This document shows positions 48,394 through 58,003 of a DNA stretch of 64,000 bases, piece after piece. The notes beneath the pieces are model-generated. The model searched no databases, had not been told where the DNA came from, and worked only from the letters and a program-made list of their open reading frames with translations. This stretch comes from Leptonema illini DSM 21528 (GTDB lineage: Bacteria > Spirochaetota > Leptospiria > Leptospirales > Leptonemataceae), in assembly GCF_000243335.1 (NCBI RefSeq), contig NZ_JH597773.1, positions 1,385,989-1,449,988 on the forward strand. The letters run 5' to 3'. Every line of letters starts with the position of its first letter. Positions within the stretch are counted from its first letter, which is position 1. The translations under genes were made by a program, and so were the position numbers.

Positions 48394-49253
48394 TACCGTC
48401 CTGCACGACCGGAATTTGTAAGCGCTTCATAGCGCTGGCGACGGCCTGTATGCTGTCCTCCTGCGCGGCGTTATTGCGTGACGGTAAGCCCGTCGAGTTC
48501 ACGGCGGCAACCTACAATGTACACTATATGGAGCGCGGGATACCCGGCCTGGTTCGCACAATCAAAGGGCTCGACGCCGACGTGGTGGCCATGCAGGAGG
48601 TGCTGAGCACGGGTGGTCAGCCCGCCTCTGCACAGATCGCCGGCAGTCTGGGCTATCAGCATGTGGCCAGCATGCCGTATGTGAACTACGGCAGCGCACA
48701 GTGGGTACTGGTCATTCTATCGAGACATCCGATCGTCGCTCGCGACGAGATACGGCTCGGGAATTCGCGACGGGCACTACGAGCCGTAGTAAACATAAAT
48801 GGCCGTCCCGTTGAGTTTATCACGATGCATCTCATGCCGCTCGCCGGACATATCGGCGGAATGCAGAGCGTGCGTCAGCGAGCGCAGTCACGAAGGACTG
48901 AAATCACCGATCTGTTAACCTGGCTGGGCGAGGCGAAACGTCCGCGCATTCTGCTCGGCGATTTCAACATGCTGCGCGGCACGATGGGATTCTACGACCT
49001 TGATGAATACGATCTCGTCTCAGACGTTTACAGCGACGCCGACGGAGGCTGGCTGCCGACGAACAGCGACACCTTTCCGTTGCCCGATGATACTCGCAAA
49101 AAGATCGGCGAACGCGTTCCAATCTGGCTTGTTCCGCGCAGCATCACGCTCGACTATATCTTCGTCAGCGATGGGGTGAGCGTTCTCGACACCGATGTGA
49201 TCAAAAGCGATGCGTCCGATCACTGGCCGCTTGTCGGTCGATTCAGGCTCTGA
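48390..49253 (+). CDS. Lipoprotein of the endonuclease/exonuclease/phosphatase (EEP) family
   Basis: A 287-residue lipoprotein with lipobox MLSSC (Cys25). The mature part has the full EEP motif set: TYNVHY near residue 41, DVVAMQEV near 65, GDFNMLRG near 191, LDYIFVSD near 255 and the final SDHWPLVG. Such proteins cleave phosphodiesters, as nucleases or sphingomyelinase-like enzymes; which is unknown. It overlaps hemE by four bases (ATGA) and may share its transcript, though a haem role is not obvious. Confidence 0.85.
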   Translation: MIPSCTTGICKRFIALATACMLSSCAALLRDGKPVEFTAATYNVHYMERGIPGLVRTIKGLDADVVAMQEVLSTGGQPASAQIAGSLGYQHVASMPYVNYGSAQWVLVILSRHPIVARDEIRLGNSRRALRAVVNINGRPVEFITMHLMPLAGHIGGMQSVRQRAQSRRTEITDLLTWLGEAKRPRILLGDFNMLRGTMGFYDLDEYDLVSDVYSDADGGWLPTNSDTFPLPDDTRKKIGERVPIWLVPRSITLDYIFVSDGVSVLDTDVIKSDASDHWPLVGRFRL

Positions 49254-49357
49254 GCAGCCTCTGTACTCACCGGTAAAACTGGCGTAACTGTCTGCCCGAT
49301 ATGCCTGAATTTTTCAGTCTTTGAGTCCTGAGAGCGGGCATCCCGGTCTATTTTTTG

Positions 49358-49375
49358 ATTGACAGATCAGTCAAT
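49358..49375. promoter_or_regulatory. TetR-type operator upstream of the monooxygenase
   Basis: ATTGACAGATCAGTCAAT is a near-perfect palindrome: outer six bases ATTGAC/GTCAAT and inner GATC pair, with one A/A mismatch on each side. TetR-family sites often read TTGAC-N6-GTCAA. It overlaps a TTGACA that could be a -35 element and ends 33 bases before the ATG at 49409. No TetR gene is in the window. Confidence 0.6.
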
Positions 49376-49408
49376 TTCGCTTCAGCTCAGGAAAAAGGAG
49401 CGGCAGGA

Positions 49409-50917
49409 ATGCATTCAAAGAGCGAAGAGCGGCGAAAGCCATCGGTTATTATCATCGGAGCGGGCATGACGGGCATTCTCATGACCATCAAGCTGAAGCA
49501 GATGGGCATCGACGAGATCACCATTCTTGAAAAGAAAGAGAAGGTGGGCGGCACATGGCGAGAGAACACCTATCCAGGCGTGGCCTGCGACATCCCCGCT
49601 CATATGTACACGTATTCTTTTGAGCCGAATCCGGAGTGGAGCCATCGCTTTGCACATGGCGATGAGATCCAGGCTTACTTTGAGCGCGTAAGCGCAAAAT
49701 ACGGTGTGACTCCGCTTGTGCGTTTCAACGAGGCCGTGACGTCGGCTCGCTACGCCGATGCACGCTGGACGGTGAAGACGAGCAAGGGCAATACGTTTAC
49801 GGCCGATTTCGTAGTCTGCGCCACCGGCATCCTTCATCATCCGGCAAGGCCTGACATCGCCGGGCTGGGTGATTTCAAAGGCGCCATGTTTCATACGGCC
49901 GAGTGGGATCACAGCGTCGATCTGAAGGGCAAGCGTGTCGGCATCATCGGAACAGGTTCGACGGCCGCTCAGGTCATTCCCGAGCTTGTGAAGCTGGCGG
50001 GTTCGGTTTCCGTATTCCAGAGGACTCCGCAGTGGATACTCAAGATTCCCGATCATCATTACAGCGAGTCGTCGAAGGCGAGCTGGCGCAAGAACCCGCG
50101 AAGGCTCTCGCTCTATCACTACCTCTATACAAAGGCCGTCGAACATACCTTTTCGAAGGCCGTTATCGGCAAGTGGCTGCAGCATCGACTGGCCGATTAT
50201 CTGTGTCGTCGCAATCTGCGGAAAAGCGTAAAAGATCCGGTACTGCGGGCGAAACTTACGCCGAATTATCGCGTCGGCTGCAAGCGTATCATCGTGAACG
50301 GCACGTTTTACGATGCCATTCAGAAGCCGAACGCTCATCTGATCACAGATCGTATCAAACAAATCGAGGCTAAAGGAGTCGTAACCGAAGACGGAAAACT
50401 GCACGAGCTTGACGTTCTTGTGCTCTCGACGGGCTTTCATCCGTTCAATTTTATGCGTCCGATGGATCTGCGAGGCGAACAATCCGACATCGAGCATACC
50501 TGGCAGAAGAAGGTGCAGGCCTATCGATCGATCTTTATTCCTGGTTACCCGAACTTCTTTTTGATGCTCGGGCCGAACACGCCGATCGGGAACTTCTCGG
50601 TCATCGCTATGAGCGAGGTGCAGACGCAGTATGTGCTCAAAGTGATCGAGAAGTGGCGAAACGAGGAGTTCGACGCCATCGACGCGCGGCCCGAGGCGCT
50701 CCGAGCGTATAACGAGTATCTAAAGGCGGGTATGAGCAAAACCGTCTGGGTGGGCGGCTGTCAGAGCTGGTATCTTGATGCGGACGGAGATCCGGCGATG
50801 TGGCCGTACTCCTGGCAGCAATGGGTGAAGGAGATGTCAGAGCCCGACATGCGTGACTTCACGACCCGCACCGTCGGGCAGACCGAACCCGTTCTTACAG
50901 GATCAGGCCGGAGCTGA
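49409..50917 (+). CDS. Flavin-containing Baeyer-Villiger-type monooxygenase
   Basis: A 502-residue flavoprotein using FAD and NADPH. SVIIIGAGMTGILMTIKL is at residues 12-29 (FAD Rossmann), GGTWRENTYPGVACDIPAH near 47-65, the fingerprint FKGAMFHTAEWDHS near 153-166 and the second Rossmann VGIIGTGSTAAQVIPEL near 173-189. This matches type I Baeyer-Villiger monooxygenases, which insert oxygen beside ketones or hydroxylate side chains. AAAGGAG sits 8 bases before ATG 49409, so the earlier open frame is ignored. Expression is probably controlled by a TetR protein through the palindrome upstream. Confidence 0.88.
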   Translation: MHSKSEERRKPSVIIIGAGMTGILMTIKLKQMGIDEITILEKKEKVGGTWRENTYPGVACDIPAHMYTYSFEPNPEWSHRFAHGDEIQAYFERVSAKYGVTPLVRFNEAVTSARYADARWTVKTSKGNTFTADFVVCATGILHHPARPDIAGLGDFKGAMFHTAEWDHSVDLKGKRVGIIGTGSTAAQVIPELVKLAGSVSVFQRTPQWILKIPDHHYSESSKASWRKNPRRLSLYHYLYTKAVEHTFSKAVIGKWLQHRLADYLCRRNLRKSVKDPVLRAKLTPNYRVGCKRIIVNGTFYDAIQKPNAHLITDRIKQIEAKGVVTEDGKLHELDVLVLSTGFHPFNFMRPMDLRGEQSDIEHTWQKKVQAYRSIFIPGYPNFFLMLGPNTPIGNFSVIAMSEVQTQYVLKVIEKWRNEEFDAIDARPEALRAYNEYLKAGMSKTVWVGGCQSWYLDADGDPAMWPYSWQQWVKEMSEPDMRDFTTRTVGQTEPVLTGSGRS

Positions 50918-50944
50918 TTAGAAAGATAGCACCGCCATGGGTCA

Positions 50945-50982
50945 GCCGGAATGATTCTGAAGCGAACGGCGATCATTCCGGC
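50945..50982. terminator. Hairpin between convergent genes
   Basis: GCCGGAATGAT and ATCATTCCGGC form a perfect 11-bp stem with a 16-base loop, between the monooxygenase stop and the end of carB on the opposite strand. It may end both transcripts. Confidence 0.55.
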
Positions 50983-51043
50983 CAGCGACCCTTCCCATAA
51001 CGTAAAGAGCAGTAAAGGCCAGCCAGCGGCAGAAACCGTCGTC

Positions 51044-54000
51044 TTAGCCGTGAATCTCCTGCAACGAATGCACTGAGAAGCTCATATCCTTCATCTTCTT
51101 GAGTCCGTTAACGAACGCCTGGCTTCCTTCAAGCGTCGTGATGCAGAGGATGCGGTTGCGAATCGCCTCCTGTCGGATCAGGAAGGCGTCGTCGCGCGTC
51201 TGTCGCGAATGCGGGATGTTGATGATCAGACGGATGTTGCCGTTTTTGATCTCATCAAGCGGATTCGGGCTCTTGCCATCTTTTAATTTGTAAAGCGATT
51301 CAATCGTAATGCCGTGCTGGCGCAGATAGTCATGTGTGCCCGATGTGCCGTAGAGCTTGTAGCCCATCTCAAGCAGGATCTTCGCTTCTTCGACCATATG
51401 CGGCTTGGCCGGATCGCTGACGCTGAAGAATACTCCTGCACCGGGACGCGGCAGCCGTTCGCCGGCGGCGATCACCGCCTTCAGATAGGCCTCTTCGAAG
51501 GACTGGGCGATGCCCATGACCTCGCCCGTGGACTTCATCTCGGGGCCGAGGATGATGTCGGCGCCCGTAAAACGAGAGAAGGGAAGCACGACTTCTTTCA
51601 CCGCAATGAAGCCCGACGGCTTCGGAGGATTCGGCAGCACGTCTTTCAGTTTTTCACCACACATGATGCGTGTCGCAAGCTTGGCCAGAGGAACGCCTGT
51701 GGCCTTGCTCACAAAAGGAACGGTACGCGACGCCCTCGGGTTAACCTCAATAATGTAAAGCGTGCTGTTCTGGATGGCGAACTGGATATTCATCAGACCC
51801 ACGACGTGAAGCTCACGTGCCAGCTTCGTCGCCGCCTGTTTGATCTCCTCGATCATCGAATCAGAGATTTCAACGGCGGGCAGGGCGCAGGCAGAGTCGC
51901 CGGAATGCACGCCGGCTTCTTCGATATGGCGCATGATGCCGGCGACATAAACGTCTTCGCCGTCAGAAAGCGTGTCCACGTCCATCTCGATGGCGTTTTC
52001 CAGAAATCGATCGATCAATACCGGATGTTCGGGGTTAATCGACTCGGCCTCTTTCATGAATTGAAGAAGCTGATCCTGATCGTGCACGATCGCCATGGCG
52101 CGGCCGCCGAGAACATAGCTCGGGCGCACAAGACACGGATAACCGATCGAGGCGGATTTCTCAAGCGCCTCGTCTACATCATGAGCGATGGCGTTCGGCG
52201 GCTGACGCAGGCCGAGCTTCTCGATCATCTGTGAGAAGAGATCACGATCTTCCGCCCGATCGATCGAATCGGGAGATGTACCGATAATCGGAACGCCGGC
52301 CTTTGCCAGATCCTGTGCAAGGCGGAGCGGCGTCTGGCCTCCGAACTGAACGATCACGCCCGTCGGCTTTTCGTTTTCGCAGATATGAAGAACATCTTCG
52401 ACGGTTAACGGCTCGAAATACAGCACGTCTGACGTGTCATAGTCCGTCGATACGGTTTCGGGATTCGAATTCACCATCACCGATCGAATGCCCATATCTT
52501 TCAGAGCGAAGGAGGCATGGCAGCAGCAGTAGTCGAACTCAATGCCCTGGCCGATGCGGTTAGGCCCGCCTCCAAGGATCATGATTTTTTTCGTATCGAC
52601 GACGGCCGACTCGTCCATCTCTTCGTATGCCGAATAGAGATAGGGGGTCTTCGCCTCGAATTCGCCGCCACATGTGTCGATGCGACGAAATACTGGCTTC
52701 ACTTTCCCGTCGGATCGTCGCTTGCGCAGATCGGCCTCTCCCTTTTTAAGAAGGGCGATGATTTCTTTTCTGCGTGCCGACACCGATTTGTTCTGATTCT
52801 GAATGATCTCTTCGATCGCGATGCGGTTCAGCAGGTAAGAAAGCTGGCGGTCGCTGTAGCCTTTTTCTTTCCAGGCGAGCAGCTCTTCTTCGCTGTTGAT
52901 GCCTGTGAAGGCCAGCTCTTCATCGATCCAGTCCTCGAACTGATACAGGAACCAGCGATCGATGCGACACAGATCATAGATCTTCTCGAACGGAAAATCG
53001 ATGCGGCCGCGTTTATGCATCTCCATGGCGATCTTCACGTCAAAGATGCGATCCGGATTGGGCATCTGCAGACTATCTTCGAGATAGGCGACAAGAGTAT
53101 TGCTGCGCAGATGCTCATGAATACGGAACAGCTCGTCCAGGTTGCCGTCTGCACCGAAACCGGAGCGACCCGTTTCAAGCGAGCGAAAGGCCTTCTGGAA
53201 CGACGCCTGAAACGTGCGTCCGACGGCCATCGTTTCGCCTACGGATTTCATCATCGAGCCGAGAACCTTGCGCGAGCCCGGGAATTTTTCAAATGTAAAG
53301 CGTGGAATCTTCGTCACGACATAATCGATAGTCGGCTCGAAAGAGGCCGGCGTTACCTTAGTGATGTCGTTTTGAATCTCATCCAGCGTATATCCGACTG
53401 CAAGCAGAGCGGCGATTTTAGCGATAGGAAAGCCCGTAGCCTTACTGGCAAGGGCCGAGGACCGGGAAACCCTGGGATTCATCTCGATCACGACCATCTC
53501 GCCGTTTTCGGGATTTACAGCGAACTGCACGTTTGAGCCGCCTGTGTCGACGCCGATCTCGCGGATGATGGCGATCGCGGCATCGCGCATGATCTGGTAC
53601 TGATCGTCGGTAAGGGTTTGTTGCGGAGCGACGGTAATCGAATCGCCCGTGTGAACGCCCATCGGATCGACGTTCTCAATAGAACAGATAATGACGACGT
53701 TATCAGCCGTATCGCGCATCACCTCAAGCTCGTATTCTTTCCATCCGAGGATGGACTGCTCGACAAGTACCTGATGTGTGGGCGAGGCATCGAGTCCGCC
53801 CTGGCAGATATCTTCGAACTCGGCCTCGGTAAAGGCGATACCGCCGCCGGTGCCGCCCAGGGTAAAAGACGGCCGTATAATCAGCGGCAATCCCATCTTC
53901 TGATAGAAGGCGCGGGCATCGCTCATGCTATCGCAGAGGACGGATTCAGGCACTTTCAGCCCGATATCGCGCATCGCATCTTTGAAGCGCGAACGTGATT

Positions 54001-54379
54001 CGGCCTTGTCGATGGCATCGGCGCTGGCACCGATCAGTTTGATGCCGCGTTTTTCGAGCTCTCCGGTCTTATGCAGATCCATGACCAGGTTAAGCGCCGT
54101 TTGACCGCCGACGGTGGGCAGGATGGCCGAAGGCTTTTCTTTATCGATAATACGGAGCAGGATCTCGGGCGTCATCGGCTCGATATACGTGGCATCGGCC
54201 AGCTCGGGATCGGTCATAATCGTCGCCGGATTTGAGTTAAAGAGGATGGTGCGATAGCCCTCTTTTTTGAGGGCTCGACAGGCCTGTGTTCCGGAATAGT
54301 CGAATTCACACGCCTGACCGATTACGATGGGGCCACTGCCCGGGATGAGGATGGAGTCAATATCCGTTCTGCGGGGCAT
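51044..54379 (-). CDS. carB: Carbamoyl-phosphate synthase large subunit
   Basis: A 1111-residue enzyme making carbamoyl phosphate for arginine and pyrimidines. Both halves are intact: [22 protein letters not shown] and [21 protein letters not shown] introduce the ATP-grasp repeats, and the [11 protein letters not shown] and [14 protein letters not shown] segments are the second pair. [20 protein letters not shown] and [20 protein letters not shown] follow in each half. The C-terminal MGS-like domain (about 970-1105) binds allosteric effectors. The gene is not beside carA or other pyrimidine genes. The ATG at 54379 lacks a clear ribosome site. Confidence 0.97.
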   Translation of the reverse strand: MPRRTDIDSILIPGSGPIVIGQACEFDYSGTQACRALKKEGYRTILFNSNPATIMTDPELADATYIEPMTPEILLRIIDKEKPSAILPTVGGQTALNLVMDLHKTGELEKRGIKLIGASADAIDKAESRSRFKDAMRDIGLKVPESVLCDSMSDARAFYQKMGLPLIIRPSFTLGGTGGGIAFTEAEFEDICQGGLDASPTHQVLVEQSILGWKEYELEVMRDTADNVVIICSIENVDPMGVHTGDSITVAPQQTLTDDQYQIMRDAAIAIIREIGVDTGGSNVQFAVNPENGEMVVIEMNPRVSRSSALASKATGFPIAKIAALLAVGYTLDEIQNDITKVTPASFEPTIDYVVTKIPRFTFEKFPGSRKVLGSMMKSVGETMAVGRTFQASFQKAFRSLETGRSGFGADGNLDELFRIHEHLRSNTLVAYLEDSLQMPNPDRIFDVKIAMEMHKRGRIDFPFEKIYDLCRIDRWFLYQFEDWIDEELAFTGINSEEELLAWKEKGYSDRQLSYLLNRIAIEEIIQNQNKSVSARRKEIIALLKKGEADLRKRRSDGKVKPVFRRIDTCGGEFEAKTPYLYSAYEEMDESAVVDTKKIMILGGGPNRIGQGIEFDYCCCHASFALKDMGIRSVMVNSNPETVSTDYDTSDVLYFEPLTVEDVLHICENEKPTGVIVQFGGQTPLRLAQDLAKAGVPIIGTSPDSIDRAEDRDLFSQMIEKLGLRQPPNAIAHDVDEALEKSASIGYPCLVRPSYVLGGRAMAIVHDQDQLLQFMKEAESINPEHPVLIDRFLENAIEMDVDTLSDGEDVYVAGIMRHIEEAGVHSGDSACALPAVEISDSMIEEIKQAATKLARELHVVGLMNIQFAIQNSTLYIIEVNPRASRTVPFVSKATGVPLAKLATRIMCGEKLKDVLPNPPKPSGFIAVKEVVLPFSRFTGADIILGPEMKSTGEVMGIAQSFEEAYLKAVIAAGERLPRPGAGVFFSVSDPAKPHMVEEAKILLEMGYKLYGTSGTHDYLRQHGITIESLYKLKDGKSPNPLDEIKNGNIRLIINIPHSRQTRDDAFLIRQEAIRNRILCITTLEGSQAFVNGLKKMKDMSFSVHSLQEIHG

Positions 54380-54549
54380 ACGCGGCCAGAATCACGAAAG
54401 CGGCGATGTGGTCGAGTCAGAAAGCCTTCGAAACACGTCCGAGCTCAAGAATTGCTATCCAGAACTTACAGGACATCCGATTCGGGACGGCCTGCCAGGC
54501 CCTGAGCTCTCACAGGGCGCACCGATTCAAGATAGGTGTCATCTAATCG

Positions 54550-56397
54550 TCAGGGAAGCTCCTTGTAGAAGACAGATCCACTGCCGCCCACGGACACACA
54601 GATGGATGGGGAACAGGTAAAGCCATAGCCGCGGCCGGCGAATCCAATTGTAACCCAGCTCCCGCCATTGTCGGAGGATTTCATCACGCCATTTTCGGTC
54701 GTCGCATATATGTCACTGCCAGTATCGTGAACCCGCTGAACAAAACTATACTCTGGTAAGGTATATTCGGAGAAACTGGTCCAGTCTGTTGTTCTATCAT
54801 ATGGTTCGGGAAAAGCTGTCAAATCATCCATAAGACGGCGGCCGGCTAATAGATAGTAAGAGTCGTTGCGCTTGAAGATACCGGTATAGCTTTTATATGT
54901 ATCTCTTTTATTGAGCACCCAGTTATCGCTTATTGTGCAGTTTGCATCACACTGAACGGTCCAGCCTTTCTCGCCGACGATTCTGATCCGGCCTATTTCA
55001 TCGATATAAGCATCTCGAGGCATGCCCTCGGGGTCAATATCTTTTGAAATAACCTGCCAGTTGTTGCCGTCGGATGATATGGCGAAACGAAAGCTTTTAG
55101 CCAAACCGTTTTTGTATAGTCCATAGGCCAGCCACAATTCATTATGGTGCTTGATACCGAAAAATTTCGTGATTGTGGAATCTACTGTTTTCTTGGTCCA
55201 CGTAGTGCCATTATACGAAAAGATGATCCCGGTTGATGTAACTATGTTCAAGTTTGTACCATCGCCGGCAATATCATTCAAATCATCAGAATAATAGCTA
55301 CAGCCACTAATCGTTACAGGCGTCCATGTCTTTCCATCTGAGGATGTAAGTAAGGTACAACGGTTTCCCGTTGCGTAAAACTTACCATTCAGATACCTGA
55401 CGGAATTGAGCCTCTGGCTTGTTCCGGTCGGAGCGTATGTCCAGTCGATCTTACTGCCACTGCCTGTACTGGAGGTGGAGGTTTTTGAATTCTGAGGATT
55501 ATAGTCATAAGGCAGTGTCAGCGTCATTGGCTGACCATTTACTGTTCCGGCGAAGGTATCATAGCCGCGAATGCGATTATCGTTCCAATCCAGCGAGAAC
55601 CGATAGATCGTTTTATACTCTTCTGTTCCATTGAGTTCGTAACTCTTTCCGTTTAAATTGAAGAAACCATCCGTTCGTATGGGTAAGGATGCTGATGACT
55701 CTCCGCTTATACTCCAATCGTCGATGTGATCCTTCAGGTGATATTCACCGTGCTCTATGATAATTGTGCCATTCATGAAGTCACGGTCCGTATCGTTATT
55801 GTAAGGCCATTCAGTACTGTTGATCCCGAGAGCCGCCCTGTCCTTGAACGAAACCGTACCGTCAACGCAATTAGAGAACTTTAACTGCAGATTCATATCC
55901 GTCACGTCTATCCAGACCGTCGAATAGTCCGAGCCGATTTCGTAGTGCGTTGTGCCGGTAAAAGAGCCTGTCATGAGGGGACAGTGGCTGGTGGGAGTGA
56001 CGGTAAACGTAAAATAAGCGCTTCCCTGTTCGGCCCGATTCACGATGTCTGAACGCAGTCGGTTCAGCTCTGCCGCCAATTCTTTCATCACTAAAGAGCG
56101 AATATCCGATCGCTTCTCAAGGGTCGTAGACGCTGAGGAAGCATAGTAGGCTGCGTTGTAGAGCTGAAAGCCGCCCGTGTCGGCCGCCGCACCGGTATGG
56201 GCAGACAGATAGAAAGCCACTTCGGCCTCTGAACGCATGGATTCAGGGTATTGAAGTTCAAGAGGCTTCAGAGGGGCTGTGTCAGGCAATCCTCCGAGTG
56301 CAAGAAGAGACATCATATCTGTTTCTTCTTCCTTGCAGGCAGCGGCAAGCAGACAGACTCCGGCCAGAAGGACATGCAGTGCTTTCATACATCTCAT
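54550..56397 (-). CDS. Large lipoprotein with BNR-like repeats, paralogue A
   Basis: A 615-residue lipoprotein: signal MRCMKALHVLLAGVCLLAAA then Cys. The first ~330 residues share many identical stretches with the paralogue at 58002-59843 (for example PLKPLEL, MRSEAEVAFYLS, EKRSDIRSLVM, RLRSDIVNRA, VNGQPMTLTLPYDYNP). The second half carries repeating units such as LTSSDGKTWTPV, YNGTTWTKK, ISSDGNNWQVI and SSDNGGSWVTIG, typical of BNR/sialidase-like or YCF48-like propeller blades. It is probably on the cell surface or in the periplasm. Function unknown. It is AT-richer than neighbours such as carB. ATG 56388 is an alternative start three codons in. Confidence 0.75.
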   Translation of the reverse strand: MRCMKALHVLLAGVCLLAAACKEEETDMMSLLALGGLPDTAPLKPLELQYPESMRSEAEVAFYLSAHTGAAADTGGFQLYNAAYYASSASTTLEKRSDIRSLVMKELAAELNRLRSDIVNRAEQGSAYFTFTVTPTSHCPLMTGSFTGTTHYEIGSDYSTVWIDVTDMNLQLKFSNCVDGTVSFKDRAALGINSTEWPYNNDTDRDFMNGTIIIEHGEYHLKDHIDDWSISGESSASLPIRTDGFFNLNGKSYELNGTEEYKTIYRFSLDWNDNRIRGYDTFAGTVNGQPMTLTLPYDYNPQNSKTSTSSTGSGSKIDWTYAPTGTSQRLNSVRYLNGKFYATGNRCTLLTSSDGKTWTPVTISGCSYYSDDLNDIAGDGTNLNIVTSTGIIFSYNGTTWTKKTVDSTITKFFGIKHHNELWLAYGLYKNGLAKSFRFAISSDGNNWQVISKDIDPEGMPRDAYIDEIGRIRIVGEKGWTVQCDANCTISDNWVLNKRDTYKSYTGIFKRNDSYYLLAGRRLMDDLTAFPEPYDRTTDWTSFSEYTLPEYSFVQRVHDTGSDIYATTENGVMKSSDNGGSWVTIGFAGRGYGFTCSPSICVSVGGSGSVFYKELP

Positions 56398-56598
56398 AAT
56401 GAAAGAGTTGGAATTTCAAGTACAGAGGAAAGCATATTTTCAGACATATTGACATTTTTACAAACATGACTGAGAAAGCAAATTTATTCCAGTAAACAGG
56501 TTTCAATGCTCTGAACAGCGTGGCTGACAGGTAACCGGAAGCAGGTCGATACTGTGAAATCGGCTTGCATACAAAGGCCATGGTGAACATCCCGCTCT

Positions 56599-57867
56599 AT
56601 GGGCATGCTCAACCTCATCTCTCTTGCCGGCCTTATCGTACTCACGGGCTCGGCTATCCTGCTTTCAGGTACGATCCGACGTCAGAACTGGCGACTCATC
56701 TTCCTTGGAATCGGATTGCAGCTTGTTCTCGGCTGGCTCATCTTCCAGTTTCCAGGGGGAATGGCGGTCTTTGGGGCGGTAAATACGGCGGTGAACTCGC
56801 TTGCCGATCTCGCAGCTACCGGCGCACGCTTCTTGTTCGGCCCGCTTGCTCTGCCTCCAGGCACTGAGGGATCGCTTGGCTTCTTCCTTGCCTTTCAGGC
56901 CCTGCCCACAATCGTATTCTTTTCAGCTTTGATCGGGCTGCTCTATCATTTTGGAATCATGCCCGTTCTTATAAACTTCTTCTCAAAGATCTTCACACGG
57001 CTTTTTCGTACGTCAGGCGCCGAATCCATGGTCGCCGCCTCTTCAATCTTTGTCGGAGTAGAGGCAATGCTCACAGTGCGACCGTATCTGCTGCGCATGA
57101 CGCGATCCGAGCTGCATACGGTGCTTGTGGCCGGGCTGGCCACTGTTTCGTCGAACGTTATGGCGCTTTATATCTTCACGCTGCGCGAAACCCTTCCTTC
57201 GATCGCAGGTCATCTTGTGACGGCTTCGATTCTCTCGGCGCCGGCCGCCCTTGTTTTCTCGAAGATCCTGCTGCCCGAGAAAGAGCAGCCCGAAACGCTC
57301 GGCACGCATGTAAAGGTTAGCTATGAGAAAGAGGGATCTTTTATCGAAACGATCGTGAAATCGTCGATGGACGGTATGAAGCTCATTACCGGTATCGTGG
57401 CCCTGCTGCTCTCTGTGCTTGGCCTGGTCGCCCTGATTGACGCCATGCTTGGCTGGTCGACCGGATTTCTGGGACAACCGTTAACCTTGAAGACCATCTT
57501 CTCTTATCTTTTTTATCCGCTTATCGCAGTCACCGGAGTTCCGTTTGAAGACATCTTTGCCGTTGCCGGTGTCGTCGGTGAGCGCCTCATCGTCACCGAA
57601 GTCGTTTCGTATCAGGATCTGGCGAAGCTCATGGCCGAGAATGCCATTCAGGAACGCAGCGCCGTCATCGCCACATATGCTCTCTGCGGTTTCACACACT
57701 TCGCCTCGCTTGCCATCTTTGCCGGCGGTATTACGGCCATCGTGCCTGAACGGACGAGAGATGTGGCCGCCGTATCAATGCGCGCCCTTGTCGCGGCGAC
57801 CTTTGCAAGCCTGATGACGGCCTGTATCGCCGGCTTCTACTACTCAGGACAGAGCCTGCTTTTTTAA
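56599..57867 (+). CDS. Concentrative nucleoside transporter family protein
   Basis: A 422-residue inner-membrane protein with about 8-10 hydrophobic helices. It has the CNT/NupC pattern: ALPTIVFFSALIGLLYHFGI near residues 100-119, SMVAASSIFVGVEAMLTVRPYL near 138-159, and GFTHFASLAIFAGGITAIVP near 370-390. It should import nucleosides with protons or sodium. Start ATG 56599; MGM allows a start two codons later. The gene is transcribed against both lipoprotein genes that flank it. Confidence 0.85.
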   Translation: MGMLNLISLAGLIVLTGSAILLSGTIRRQNWRLIFLGIGLQLVLGWLIFQFPGGMAVFGAVNTAVNSLADLAATGARFLFGPLALPPGTEGSLGFFLAFQALPTIVFFSALIGLLYHFGIMPVLINFFSKIFTRLFRTSGAESMVAASSIFVGVEAMLTVRPYLLRMTRSELHTVLVAGLATVSSNVMALYIFTLRETLPSIAGHLVTASILSAPAALVFSKILLPEKEQPETLGTHVKVSYEKEGSFIETIVKSSMDGMKLITGIVALLLSVLGLVALIDAMLGWSTGFLGQPLTLKTIFSYLFYPLIAVTGVPFEDIFAVAGVVGERLIVTEVVSYQDLAKLMAENAIQERSAVIATYALCGFTHFASLAIFAGGITAIVPERTRDVAAVSMRALVAATFASLMTACIAGFYYSGQSLLF

Positions 57868-57957
57868 GAGTTACCACAGCGTCGCATTGAAACCGTGAAT
57901 ACCGGTTCCGATGCGAATGGTTCTTCTGGTAGAGAATACAGGTCGGTCGTTACGGTC

Positions 57958-58003
57958 GATACCTTCTCCCGCGATCATGTGAGACTGACCGCGGGACGGT
58001 ATC
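57958..58003. terminator. Stem-loop between convergent genes
   Basis: GATACC...CCCGCG pairs with CGCGGG...GGTATC, two perfect 6-bp blocks broken by a small internal loop, with a 16-base loop. It lies between the transporter stop and the end of lipoprotein B and touches the last codon of the latter. Confidence 0.5.
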
